NCBI GenBank assembly: GCA_037447605.1
Contig: CM074809.1
Coordinates: 1,331,285 to 1,395,284, forward strand
Direction of reading: 5' to 3'
Length of the DNA stretch: 64,000 nt
Source: Zygnema circumcarinatum
Lineage: Eukaryota; Streptophyta; Zygnematophyceae; Zygnematales; Zygnemataceae
A program made the translations under genes and the position numbers. The notes below the pieces were generated by a model. The model saw only the letters and a program-made list of their open reading frames with translations. It had not been told where the DNA came from and did no database searches. Shown here piece after piece: positions 22,242 to 34,128 of this stretch (positions are counted from its first letter, which is position 1; the number at the start of each line of letters is the position of its first letter).

Positions 22242-25200
22242 CTACTGAGTTTCAACCGGGGGTATAAAGCTGGGACATACTCTCATCGTCTTCAACGACG
22301 GGCGTGAAGATTTCACAATTCGCAGAACTTGATCGCGAGAAACTTGCAGGCAGCCGACTATGTTGAGCTCCTTCAAATAAGTCGAGCTCCTAACTGCAGT
22401 GATAAGGCTTTCTGCAGCCAGCTGGCAACTATGGGGGATGGACAGGTGCTTGAGGTTGCTGCAGTTTGCAATAATAGACGTAAGCCCTGCACACGCAGAT
22501 AACAACATGAATAGCAGAGATCAAAACCTGGTCAGGATAAAATATATCTTAAAATGATACACATACACGGTGTGACAGAGGTTGCCACAGGGAGCAAGAG
22601 TGTTCGACTACAAAAAGGAGGCTCTTACTTGAAGATGTTCGGATGCTTTTCCTGATATGCTTCCACTACTTGAACATATTGGAATAACAGCAAGCACTGC
22701 CACAAAGGTGCAATTGTTCCAAACCTCACCTTCATTTGTGATTCCGCAGGATGGTAAGCTAAGGGTCTCTAAAGATGGGCATGCTATGGAAAATGAAGTG
22801 CCAGTTATCTGCGGTGAGCTTTTGCTAGTCAGCATGGTCAGACGCTTGCAGCTTTTCAGAACCATCTCTAGCCCTGCATCACTGATAGTGCTGCAGTTTG
22901 CTAGATACAGCTCTGTAAGGGCAGCGCAATTCGTTGCGATTCCCTGCGACATCAAACAGCAAAACCAAGAATTAGAACTTAGCAGGGAACGAGTTAAGTG
23001 CAGCAAGATGACTTGCAATACATTGTTCTGCACTGTCAGAAATGCTGGCAATACAACTCTCCTACCTTGCATTTTCTACTGGCAACATCCACAAGAGAGA
23101 CTCACCTGAAGAAAAATGTCGGTGATCAGTTCCCCGTTGACACGGAGACTCTGAAGACATGCCAAACCTCCATTCTGAACATTGATGGAGTTTGCTCCTA
23201 CTCCAGTGCCAGACAGCACCAAATTCTCAAGCTGCGGAGCGGGACAAACCACCATAGCCGTCAGTGACTTGATTCCAAATAGTTGATGCCATTGCCATAT
23301 CAGGTCCGAGATGCTGAGACTAATGCCATACAGATACTCAAATAATGGTAAACCTACCTGTTGCATGAATAATACAACTTTGCAAACATTTGAAAAGTTT
23401 CCAGAACAATCTGTAAAGATGAACTAACAAGTCAGTTTGATGCCACACCTTCTTGCAACCCTTTATCGCCGCATCAAGGCCGACATCTCCAACTCGCTCA
23501 CAGGCATGGAGATCCAGCGTAGTTAGCGAAGGGCAGCCCCTGGTAAGTCCTTGGAGAACATCATCATCAACATGCTTGCTTCCACGCAAACTGAGCACCT
23601 TCAAGCGTTGACAACCTTTAGCGACCTTCATCATTGCTTCACGGCTGAGTTGTCCCCATTTCCCCCAACCATAGTCGAGGTAGAGCTTCTCCAAAAGCTT
23701 GCTGTTACAATACCATATCACAGGAAGGACACTGAGTTAGAGACCAATCCAAACAGAATTCCAGTTCAGGACGTACGGCTAATTATCAAGTCGATCTTTA
23801 CCCTCAGAAAAAAAAAGCATGGAGAAAAAAGACAAACAACATCAATCGGTGAGGCAAATGGTTCGAGACCTGTGTTTGCCAATAGCTGCAAGGCCCGTTT
23901 CTCCTACATCCACAACTCCCAAGTGCAAGGTCTGCGCCAAAAAATAACGCATTTTAGTCAATTACATCCTCTAAATGCAACAACGGTTTCCGCGAACCAC
24001 TAAAAATAGTTTTGTTTAACTACAAATGGGTGCAATTTCCAAAAAAATAGGAGTTACATAAGAGACTTCTGTCCTCCCAAGTGTTTTTCCACACTAGAAA
24101 ATTTCTATCAGCCCGCACTCGCATCCAGTTTCTGAGCCACTGAGGGTGCAGCCACTAATGTGAAACTGCCCAAATGAGATATACCTGAAGCTGGAGACAT
24201 CCAGATGCAACATAAGCGATACCTTCTCCAGTCACCGATTTGCAGTGCTTCAGATCTAGTTCGCGTAATAATGGCATGCCCTCACCAATAGCTTGAAGCG
24301 CAACATCTGCACACACAATAAATCTGATCACATTAGCTGAAATACTCCTCTTTGCACTTGTAAAAATCTAAACACAGTCGCTCATTTCTCAGCTAATAGT
24401 TCCTCAACGACACGAGTTGATTGCATGTCTTCTTGCTGCAGTAACTATGACTTTACAACGCAACTTACCCGTTACATCAGTGAACGAAATGTCAAGTTCT
24501 TCGATCTTGTGGCAATTTCTTGCAATATTGACTACAACGCTATCACTCATGCAAGGAGCTGATCGCAGTCGGAGTTGGCGGAGTGCCACACAATATGTGC
24601 CGATTGCCAACAGCGCTGTATCCGGCCCTTTGTAGCCAGTGATGGATAACGATTCCAGTTTGCGACAGCCACGAGCCAGTGCAATGAGACCGGAACCGCC
24701 ATCCGTGTGCTTATAACTGTCAGATACTTGCAGTTCCTTTAGTAGTGGACAGCTTCGCCCAGCTTCAGCAAGTACCTCTTCGGAACAATCGTACAGAAAG
24801 CCTAGATTGAGATATTTGAGGTGCCTGAAGCGGCCCAAGATTCTATGGATCTTTGCAGCCTGCACATGATAAGCATCAGTGAACAACAGAATAAGACAAC
24901 AGCGGTGATACTGGAAGCAAGAATAAGCAAAATCAACTCTCCAACGACAAAAAATGGTATGCACACCACAAGGGCGTGTCAAACTTTGATAACGCACTTC
25001 GGGATCTATTTCGAACACAGTACTCTCGAATTTCGAGCTTAGTGCTTACGCAGGAATGCATATACTGGCTTGAAATTCAGATTGTTTGGAAAAGTCAAAA
25101 GGTTTATAAACCTACTACGAAAAGAAACATCTCGATTCCAATGGAAGTTACTGTCCGAAACAACTCACATTGTATCCAAAACGCACAATTGTAACAACAA

Positions 25201-25623
25201 TTGCACACGAATCTTCATTTTACTGAGGAAGTGATTGTTTGTATGCCTCACCTTGTGGCCTTGCAAGCTGAGAGAAGATTTGACAACATTGGCTACACTG
25301 TACCAGCGCCTTGAGACTAGCGAAATATCTCGAAAAACAAGTTTCTTGGACGTATCTTGCGTCTCCAGCTTCTGCGTACACCAATCACTAAGTTACCAAA
25401 ACTGTTGCAGTGTCACCTGCTTGCATCACTTGTCCGATAGTCTGCCTACAAGTCTCCCATAGTACCTTTCTAAACCAATTATTAAGAACAATGGACCTTG
25501 TTCAACACACAACTGGCTTACCTGAAATATCTCCAGTAGAAGTTCATCTGGAAGGGCATCAAAGCGGCAAGTATTTTCCACGAAGCCTTCAGCTCCGTCA
25601 AACAAAAAGGGAAAGCAGTCCAT
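22242..25623 (-). CDS. F-box/LRR protein (FBL/AMN1 type)
   Basis: Substrate-recognition subunit of an SCF ubiquitin ligase: the F-box binds Skp1 and the Cys-containing LRRs bind the target. Nine minus-strand exons close in frame: 25522-25623, 25252-25371, 24469-24859, 24185-24306, 23870-23931, 23449-23701, 23106-23231, 22730-22943, 22242-22486 (544 aa). The F-box spans exons 1-2 (FDALPDELLLEIFQ, then LVFRDISLVSRRWYSVANVV). About fifteen LRRs follow with the CC-type signature (CRKLESLSITG, LLRELDLKHCKSVTGEGI, CPSLTTLDLHACERVGDVGL, CAALTELYLANCSTISDAGL), ending with LKELNIVGCLQVSRDQVLR and a TAG stop. The exon 7 acceptor was placed at the pyrimidine-rich CCGCAG near 23232. The general fold resembles plant FBLs; the substrate cannot be predicted. 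Confidence 0.9.
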
Positions 25624-25764
25624 CCGACGCCAGCAATCTCGTGAACACGCAAGGAAACTGAAAAGTTGAAGTCGGAGTACCTGCGTTACCGAAGGAAAGT
25701 TAATGTCAGAGAGGTAAAAAGCACAATTGAGTAAAACACAGCAAACCGGCTTAAGAGCAGCTAT

Positions 25765-25818
25765 ATTATCATCTTCCTAATGGAACACGCGATTATCACC
25801 TTCCTAATGGAACACGCT
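25765..25818. repeat. 27-bp tandem duplication upstream of the F-box gene
   Basis: Two copies of a 27-bp unit (ATTATCAYCTTCCTAATGG... starting at 25765 and 25792) differ at one internal position. It lies about 140-195 bp upstream of the F-box start codon, so it could sit in the 5' leader or promoter. Confidence 0.8.
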
Positions 25819-27063
25819 ACTAACGATGAACCGCATGTCTGCATTTCAGCTCTTTGAAAGAACAAAATGCAAGCGCAGGCAACCTATTGTGGATGATATT
25901 TGCAACCCTTCCAATTATCACATTGCTTTTGCAATAAAAACTATTCCAAAAGAATTTCTGGAAGAATCTTGGCCAAGAAGAGGGCAATTCAATTTCTAAG
26001 AAAACGTATCACGCAATCTGCAAATTCAACGCCAAGATAAGACTCCCATAATAGGCAGCCATTACAGAATTCATCCCTTCAAGAAATTTCAGTCTTCAAA
26101 TGATCCTATTCCTGATTAAAGCAAATGATTCCGCATTTACATTTGGACATTTTGGACCGCAGCGAACGCCTCACATATAGCTAATTGCCATCAATCGGAC
26201 CACTGACTCACCAGATACAAATGAAGTGCCTCCGGTTTCTAACTTCAAAATCGAGGATCGGCTATATACAGCGTGAGTTCTTCCAGCAATTAGCGACCAG
26301 CCTTTTCAAACCATCATTCCCTGCTGAATTACACAGCGCAAACCCAGGCTCCACTCCTCCGACCAGCCATTGTGAAAACTCGCAAGGCTACATTGCTGCG
26401 GCCTCACTTACGGTACGGGGAACCTCGAAACCTCCATTCCTTTTCCGTTATCTGATTCTGAAACTTTGCTGAAGCAAATCCAAATTTCCAGAGTATGGTC
26501 AGCACTCATGAGTGCCAGAAGATCAAGCTCCCACCTTCCTCGACCTTTTCTCCTTGTACTCACCCTTATGCAATCAATACGCAAATATTTGCTTGAAAAC
26601 TATAATGCCGACTCCTTCAAATTTCCGCTCCAAGAGAGCCTTCAATCACTCCCTGCCTGCCTCCCTCCACTCCCTGCTTCCCAACCCCCCATCCTGAAGC
26701 CCATCCATCCGGGAGGTCTGCGCCCAATAAAGAACCCGTACCTCTCAAATCGGTCCAGAATTGTGTGCGAAGTACCGGCTCCGATCGCGCGCGGCGTGGA
26801 GGCGTCTAGAAGGCCACGTGAGGGTGACCTGGCGCGGCGCTGCGATTCGTCCGGGCAGCGAGCCATATCCGGAAAACGTTTTGAAGCTGCCCGGCGCGCA
26901 GCGGCCAGCGCGGACGCGCGTCACCGCCGCCGAAAAGCAAAATATCCGTCCGCCGGGCAGTGCCACGTGGCACATCGCTCCAGCGAGGCACGTGCGGGCT
27001 ACGCCGACTGGGCAAAGGGCACCGCTGCCACAAGGCTGCCACGTGGCATTCGCTCGTGGGAGA
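25819..27063. promoter_or_regulatory. Divergent intergenic region, left part
   Basis: Upstream of the minus-strand F-box gene and part of the spacer before the insertase gene. No gene is credible. The right third turns GC-rich and carries CACGTG at 26815-26820 and two copies of the 12-bp palindrome TGCCACGTGGCA at 26961-26972 and 27037-27048. Open frames cross this region in several phases without recognisable domains. Confidence 0.5.
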
Positions 27064-27375
27064 CCGTTGGATCGCCGGGTGAAGGATTACGAGGAATGGG
27101 CCGTTGGATACGCCACGTGGAGACAAGGGAGATACAGGCCGTTGGATCGCCGAGTACAGGATTGCGAGGAATGGGCCGTTGGATATACCACGTGGAGACG
27201 AGGGATATTCAAGCCGTTGGATACGCCACGTGGAGACATGGGAGTTTCAGGCCGTTGGATACGCCACGTGGATATATGGGAGATTCAGGCCGTTGGATAC
27301 GCCACATGGAGACATAAGGTATACAGACCGTTGGATACGCCACGTGGAGACGTGGGAGATTCAGGCCGTTGGATA
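27064..27375. repeat. 38-bp minisatellite with a G-box in most units
   Basis: Units begin with CCGTTGGAT at 27064, 27101, 27139, 27176, 27214, 27252, 27290 and 27328, with a partial ninth at 27366; spacing is 37-38 bp throughout. Two unit types occur. Type A continues ACGCCACGTGGAGA and contains the G-box core CACGTG (27114, 27189, 27227, 27265, 27341; one mutated to CACATG at 27303). Type B lacks it and carries GAGGAATGG at its end. The order is B A B A A A A* A. It lies between divergently transcribed genes, so it could be a multimerised bZIP/bHLH binding platform, but no function is shown. Confidence 0.9.
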
Positions 27376-27454
27376 ACTGCGTGCAGGATTTCGTGTCTGG
27401 CCAAACCACTAATTTGCTCGGCCACAAATAGCAATGGAAAATCTCTGGTCATGA

Positions 27455-27495
27455 CCAGTATGACCATGACCATGACCATGACCATTACCAGGACT
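27455..27495. repeat. (GACCAT)n short tandem repeat
   Basis: Several consecutive GACCAT hexamers directly right of the 38-bp minisatellite. Simple-sequence DNA of no evident function. Confidence 0.8.
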
Positions 27496-27589
27496 ACCAT
27501 ATTCTTTCCGTCCAGGAAACCAGAACTAGTTAGCGAACCGAAAACGGGTCGAATTGGACCCGGGCTCTTGGGAACTGCCATGTCAAGGG

Positions 27590-27985
27590 TTTCTACGGGG
27601 AGGAGTTTTGGGTTCATATGGTTTTCCGAGTTTGAGAGTTGTAGGGTTTTCAGGGTTCGGTTTTTGGACTACGGTTTTCTAATTTAGGGCTCTAAGGGGT
27701 TGGGGTGTTTGGGGATCAGAGTTTGGATTGTTAGGCTTGTTAGGGCTCAGGGTTGTAGGGTTAGAAATGAGAGTTTTTAGCTTGTGGGTTTTTATGGCTA
27801 AAATTTAGGGTAAGGTGTCCAAAGTGTACGGAATAGCTTTAGGGTTTTGGGCATGGAGGGTTAGGGTTTTTAGAATAAGAGCTGATAGGTGTCGGGGTTT
27901 TTGGGGGTTAGGAGTTTAGGGTTAAATTTTCTAGGATTTAGGATTAGGAATGAGGGTTTCAGAGTTTAGATTTTAGGGGTAGGGT
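27590..27985. repeat. Degenerate telomere-like (TTTAGGG) tract
   Basis: Exact plant telomere heptamers TTTAGGG occur at 27683, 27804, 27838 and 27915. About ten further AGGGTT or GTAGGG fragments fall between 27590 and 27985, all G-rich on the plus strand. Either an old interstitial telomeric tract or a cluster of telo-box promoter motifs; it lies 450-840 bp upstream of the insertase start codon. Confidence 0.65.
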
Positions 27986-28365
27986 TCAAATGCTTGCTGG
28001 AAGCTCCCTTGTCCAGCAACTGAAACGTTACAGAACAAAGTGGACATAAAGTGCTAAGGATAGCACCAAGTTACCAGGTCAACGTTGTAAGTGTACTTCG
28101 AATTTAGTACTGTACGTGTTCCTAGCTTTCCCCGCAGTGCCAGGGTGAAGGGTACCGGTACTCCTTTCGAAAAAACTCCCCAGGCAGCGCCCCTCGATTC
28201 CTAAGATCGCCAACTTGCAATTTCAAGGGACCCTGTTGGGTCGCCCTCGTCAGATCCAACAATTTTTTTTTTGAACATTCCTCCGTTCAGCGAATCAGAT
28301 TTTGCCATGTGCGCAATGGTGATGACATGGTAGACTGTGATTGGTTCAGCGTGGCCACAGTGCTG

Positions 28366-28371
28366 TATAAA
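28366..28371 (+). promoter_or_regulatory. TATA box of the OXA2-type insertase gene
   Basis: TATAAA lies 68 bp before the ATG at 28434, with an inverted CCAAT motif (ATTGG) near 28339. Spacing fits a core promoter with a short leader. Confidence 0.55.
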
Positions 28372-28433
28372 GTCGTCTCACCCTCGGAGGAGACGCCAGC
28401 TCGGAGGCCTCTCCTGCAGGCGAAGGGGACGCC

Positions 28434-31400
28434 ATGGCGCCCCTGCGCGAGTCCGCCACTCGTCTCGCCACCTCGCTGGCTCGCCGGGCCCCTCCATGGC
28501 GGGCTCTAGAGTCCTGGCAAGTGGAAGGGCTCAGGCAGAGGTTTCCGCAGCCGCCGTTCAGTGATGTTCCGCGTGGTTTCTTCGGGCAACGTACTCCGCT
28601 TGGGGAACTCCTTGGGCCCGAAGTGCTTGCAGCCGAAAGGGATTACCGTGTTAACTCCGATTTTTGTATGCCGCTTGGAACAAAATGTCAAAGTTTGCAA
28701 GATGCAAACGCATTGTCAGAAAGCGGGCCGACGAAAATGTATTTGTCAAGGAATTGGAGTGTTTTGCGTGCTCGTCCTTCGGTGACTAGGAAGAACGGCG
28801 ATGCCGCCCTCTTGCAAGGGGGCTTAGGTAGTTTTTTTCTCTCAAAATATGCATGGCAAACTGTCAACTGCGAGGGCTCAGAACGTCCACACTCAGTGCT
28901 TTCAGAGGCCATGGAGCAGCCCGACAGCAATGGGAATTGGTTTTTATGGGATGCATTGGATGTGCCTCTTTCGGCTGTTGCGAACAGCCTCGACTGGCTG
29001 CACGCTGCCACCGGGGTGCCATGGTGGGACTTCAAGCGCCCCTGTGACATCTGTAGCTGTTTTAAAAATCCCCGAGAACTTTCAAGCGCAAGAACTGGCA
29101 TAGCTACTATTCACAATAGGCCCATATTCAAAAGAATAGTGAACACTACCTGCTTTCGGAGGAAAAACGGCGCTTTTCTGTTTCAGAAAATGGAAAGAGT
29201 CGAATGTCTGCTGTATAACTCTAAGGTTCGTGAAAGGGATTTTGTGAGGCGCTAGGTGGCTCACACTTGTATCCTCCACATTGGCCCTCCGTTTAGTTCT
29301 GCTGCCTCTCACAATTCTGCAGGTGAAGAAGAGCGCTGAGATGGCACTTCTGGGACCGCGCTGTAAGGCTTCCATTCACCCCTCGTTTCCCGCCCTGATT
29401 TCTGGAATGTCTTTTTTGATCAGCTTTTCTAATCCAAATCGATATTCGAACCTGTTTTTCTCCTCTTGCGTTGTTAAATTTCTCAAATATTATTATTTTT
29501 TCTTTGCAGAATTGCATGCCGCATAAGTAACAGGGAATCTTTTACACTACATGAATAGAATCAGATTGAGAAACGTTGTGTTCCCCGGTCTTTTGGCAGG
29601 ATAGGGACGGCAGGAAATCCGAAACAATGTTCAGGCAACCTTGGTCTATTGCAAGTTACTAGACTAAGCTTTCACGCTGGCCGGCAGATTACTTGATATG
29701 AGTACTGCAAGGAGTGGTTGATGTTTTCTCGAGTTGGCTGTGGCGTCCCAGGAATAATGGCAGGATGTGCATGGTTGAGAGTGTCGAGGTTTATGCAATG
29801 GTATGGTCATGGTACTGCAGGCAATGGTTGTACTTGAGGCACACCCCACTCTTATCACGCTTTTTCCTGCGATCACCAATTCTATGCAGTGCCACCACCC
29901 GTGCCCCTTCCTGGCTCGGGGATGACGATGCGACAGGCATGGGCAGCCTACAGTCGCCGCAGGAAAGAGCTTGGAGTTCCAAGTATAGCTTGGCTGGTGG
30001 CAGCGCCATTGGTACAGGTACGCATGGAAGCTCTGGTTGTTTTTGATAGATTCCTCTAGCAGTCGTGAGACACAGTGAATAAAAAAAAAGAGACAACGAC
30101 AGGCTAAACAAAGACGCGATATATGCAGACAAATTTGTTTCTGTAGAACTTGCATTGGCCCTCGGGAGGGAAATTCTTTTCTGTACCGCCAGGTATTGTA
30201 TAGAGGTTGGTGGCCTAATTCTTGGCGAAGTTTAACCCAAAAATGGACGTGCCACTGGATGCTGAAATTATTGTTGGACTTTTGGAGGAGCCAGCATTTC
30301 TGTATAGCAATTCAGAGGCTAAATGTGTAGAATTGAGGTGCCAATGCAGGTTCCTTTGTTTGTGACTTGGCTGGCAGCATTGCGCAAGATGGCGGTCTCT
30401 GGACATCCTGGCTTTGAAACAGTAAGAGTTAACGGCTTAACTTGATAAATCTTTGCATTCATGGTCCTGATTAATTGGCACAACAAAACAAAAGCGCATA
30501 CCCTTTATCGAAACTTTGAAGCATATCCTGGAAAATAATCTGAGTAACCTGTGCCTCTTTCCCGTGTATGGGCCTTGCTCTTGATGAAGTCCAGGGAGGA
30601 ATTTTGTGGTTCACGGATTTGACACAGCCCGGTTTTGGAGTGCTTGGCTGTGTCCTCCCTCTATTGATCGGAGCCACTCACCTCGCCATAGTCCAGGTGC
30701 ATGCTGACAACTACGTTGATATAGTTCTTTTCTATGTAGCTTTCTCTCTGATCCGTCCTCGTCATCTTCTTCCCTTTATTTATCTTTGCTTTCCTACGCC
30801 CTTCAGTTTTATTCCCTGATTTGCTGCCGGCTTTGTTGCCATATGTTAATAGGCAGGAGGTGCTACTAGTCTCCGAAGCAGACGATAAACTGATGTGACT
30901 GCAAGGGGCGGGAGGGCGCAGTAGGTGTCGTTCAGTGGCCTGCGACTGCCGGGCGGGTACATGTCGTGGCTCATCATGGTACTGCGGGACAATGCTGCCA
31001 TCGCCTTGTACTCACTATCCATAGACAGAGTCTGCCGCACTGTCAAATCTAACAAGCGCCAACTACCTTTCTGCAGCTGTATTGCGTCTCATTAAGCTTC
31101 GGTTGTGGCTTGCTTACCGTCAGGGTTTTAAATGGACGCTGCAATTCTTGACCTTGCCAACAGTCTGGGGTGCCATTGTACTCCCACAGGTAATAGTATA
31201 GGGCACATACTATTTGTTGTCGGTTGCTGGCTTCACAAGTTGGCATACGGCGGCATGACAAGCAAAGGGCCCAGCCCGCTTCTGAGGGGTCTGCTATAAT
31301 GGTGATTCTGCTGCTGTTTGCAGGGCACACACATGTACTGGCTGGCAAATAATGTATTTGCCCTTGCTCAGGTTCGTTGCCCTTCTTGCTTTTTTTAACA

Positions 31401-33402
31401 GTCGTGGTTGAGGCTTTGTTGAGGGGCAGTAGGCATGACTTAAGGTACAAGACACGGTCAATGGGGAAGGCTGAGAGCAGAAATGGTCACAAAAGCCACG
31501 GAGCAGTCGGCAAGTGCTGACGCGTTATGCTTGTGCATGCTGGAGACCCCTTTGTTTATCTAATGAAGGGAATTGTCCATGTTCGTTTGACTTCGCTTTC
31601 TTCTTTTTGTGCTTCTCTTGGAGCCACAAGTTTTTGGTGTCAACCAAGCTAAAGCTTTTGACGAGAAGTCCGTCGTCTTAAAAATCGTTTGAAGCAGGGG
31701 ATAACCACAGTCGTTTTCTCAGGCTCAGTCTAACTGTATGCAGAGCGTGTTGCTTGATGGGAAGCAGGCTGCTGCTCTGAAGTCAACATACACGCGCTCT
31801 CTGCTTGGGCTGCCCTCCTTGGCCGCATTGGCTGCTTCACGACTGCAGCCTCCAACATTGCCAACAGAATTGCAAGGAGCAGAAGTTGATGTCAGCAGTC
31901 TGAGCGCAGAGCAACTTGTGGTGGTGAGAGGGAACTGCATCTGCTCCCCTCCCTCAGTTGCCATTTTCCCTCCATATGCCGCTGCTTCCCTCGCTCGGAC
32001 ATCCGATGAGGATACCTATTGACACTCCTACTCGGCGTTGTACAGCTAGCTGCGCACCGCAGGGTGGAAAAGCGAGTGGATGCCGCGATAAACCTCCTGA
32101 AGTAATTACATAAGTTTAACCCCTTATTCTGAGCCTTTGGTAGCAGTGTGTGACTTCCTGCTTGCATTTTTCGCTCCTTCACCTGCTTGCAAGAAACTGA
32201 TATAGTTTTGCATTCCTATCCTCCGACGTGTTGTTGTGTGAGTGAATAATGCCTACTGAAACTTGGGAAACTCCGCAGACGTGCGGTGAATGTCAACAAG
32301 GACTATGGTGCGTCCTATGTGGCGCTGGGACAGCTATATGGAGAGCTGCAGCGTTGGCAGGATGCAGCTGGTTACTTCAATGAGGCTACTCAGAAGGTTG
32401 ACCCAATTCCACCTACATCAAAACATATCATGCTATTATTAATGCTTCGCTATTGATTTGTCATGCCGAACTTTCATAAAGACATAACTTTAAGCTGCTA
32501 GAGACTCTTTTTCAGAAGGATTCGGGTCTGAGGAGTCACAGCACTATGTGAGTGGTTGGACAGGTGGCAGATGTGGAGTCGCAGCTTCTGGCTCACCTGG
32601 GAATGGGAATTGCTCTGGCGAATCAGGTGAGAACTATTTGCTTCGGCCATGCACCTTTCCATTGTACCTTACTCCTCTTTTCCCGTATTCGCTGCTCATG
32701 CGGGGACCATGTACCTTCCTAGCGTGGAACCATGCACCTTCCTAGCGTGGTCGTTAAATGAACAAATCACAATTGTTTGGCTTATCATGTTGGAAGTATG
32801 TCGTGAGACGTGCTCCTGCGATGATATAGAAGGCTGCTGATGCTGATGTGCGTTGTGATGGCAGGGAAGGAAAGATGAGGCCATGCATGCTTTGAAAGAA
32901 GCAATTGGCATTGATCCCCCACCCGATTCGCGCTCACTGCAACGCCACACACAAGCCCTCATTTCCATGGCCAGGTAGGCACATGAGCTTGCTTTTTGAC
33001 TTGCAGGTAGTGCAGTTCTGGCAGTATTCTCTTTTCTCAAGGGAACACAGCTGTCAAAATTTGAGCTTCTCTTTCTGTAGCTTGCCGTTTCTCAAGACCT
33101 GTCATTTTACGTTTACCATCAAGCTTGCAACTTCGCTGTGAGCTGTCCCTCCATGGAGAGAAAATGGGTTGGACCTTAGATTTTTTCGTTTTTCCCCCTT
33201 ATCCTGAGATTATGGAAGTGGGACCGGGGGAAGCAGCCTGCTCAGCCAAGGAGGGCGCAAGAAGGAGGCCCTGCAGTTCTTGGAGAGAGCAGCAGATCGG
33301 GAGCCGCGTGTGAGGGAAGCCATGATAAGGCCACTGCAGGCAGAGTTGGACATGGAGGAGAAGAGGGCATCGGCAAGGGACAACGACAAGCTGGACACGT
33401 GA
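28434..33402 (+). CDS. OXA2-type YidC/Oxa1 membrane insertase with C-terminal TPRs
   Basis: Inserts proteins into the mitochondrial inner membrane; plant OXA2 proteins carry C-terminal TPRs as here. Exons: 28434-29023, 29256-29362, 29890-30017, 30350-30421, 30595-30696, 30925-30934, 31077-31189, 31324-31371, 31723-31923, 32046-32101, 32279-32396, 32564-32626, 32865-32974, 33237-33402 (627 aa). The N-terminus (MAPLRESATRLATSLARR) is Arg-rich and amphipathic, as in mitochondrial presequences. Insertase landmarks from about residue 185: GVPWWLTLV, LRLVLLPLTILQVKKSAE, YSRRRKELGVPS, VPLFVTWLAALRKMA, GGILWFTDLTQP, LPQGTHMYWLANNVFALAQ. TPRs fill about 458-627 (ASYVALGQLYGELQRWQDAA, LLAHLGMGIALANQGRKDEA, KKEALQFLERAADREP). 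The 10-nt exon is inferred: without it the frame breaks, and VSF fits the family at that point. Confidence 0.9.
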
Positions 33403-34128
33403 GGAATATATGCGCAGCATTTTCTGCATTGTTGGTGTTTCCAAGCTTGTTCAGGTGTCACTCTTGTGAGTCCTTCAGGCGGCACAACTCCAGCTGTATC
33501 GGTTCGATTACTTGACATAAATTGCTCTGTTCCTTCCGTTTCCAATTCAAATTGATTGATTTGACGTCGGCCTTCGATTGATATAGCGCACTGAAAATAA
33601 TCTTTAATATTTCTTTGCTAATTGCGTTGTGAAAGGACTCGTTCTTTTGGCAGCCGATGCAAATGTATATCATGGCTTTGCTTGAATCGTATGAACATCA
33701 CGTGGCGCAGCTGTCGGTATACCGCTTTCGCGAGTAGCAGCCCTTACTCCTGTCCTATGATCCACAAACCAACAGTAACCAGTCAACCTTGATTTGGGAC
33801 GATTCCAGGACGTGCCTGCCACAACCCTGTTTCATATGAAACCCTCACCGCTGACCCCCCCTTCAGATCTCCCTCTGCCTGCCTGCCTGCCTGTCTGCTT
33901 GCCTGCCCGCTCCATGAGGCGAATACCTGGGACAGGTATCCATTCATCCATCCATCCATCCATCCATCCATCCATCCATCCATCCATATCCATCCAACCC
34001 TCCGTCCATCGCCTTGAAGCCGACCGAGGTCTGGACTGACGGACGCCTTGAGAGGGTCCCAAGGGATTGCGATACAGCCTTCCCGCCAATTGGGTATCGC
34101 CACATCAGCAACCCACTAATGCATTTTC
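33403..34128. other. Intergenic region before HPR, left part
   Basis: No gene is seen. Contains the 3' flank of the insertase gene and a (CATC)n microsatellite at about 33940-33990. Overlapping open frames here follow the repeat composition. Confidence 0.5.
33940..33990. repeat. (CATC)n microsatellite
   Basis: About eleven CATC tetranucleotides in a row with one interruption (CATATCC). The 4-bp period keeps all frames open and explains the repetitive peptides that can be translated here. Confidence 0.95.

Noticed and set aside
26466-27687. Long plus-strand open frames (283 and 308 codons) with repeated peptides
   Set aside because: They run through the 38-bp minisatellite, whose period is not a multiple of three, so all frames show the same peptides; no splice context or domain.
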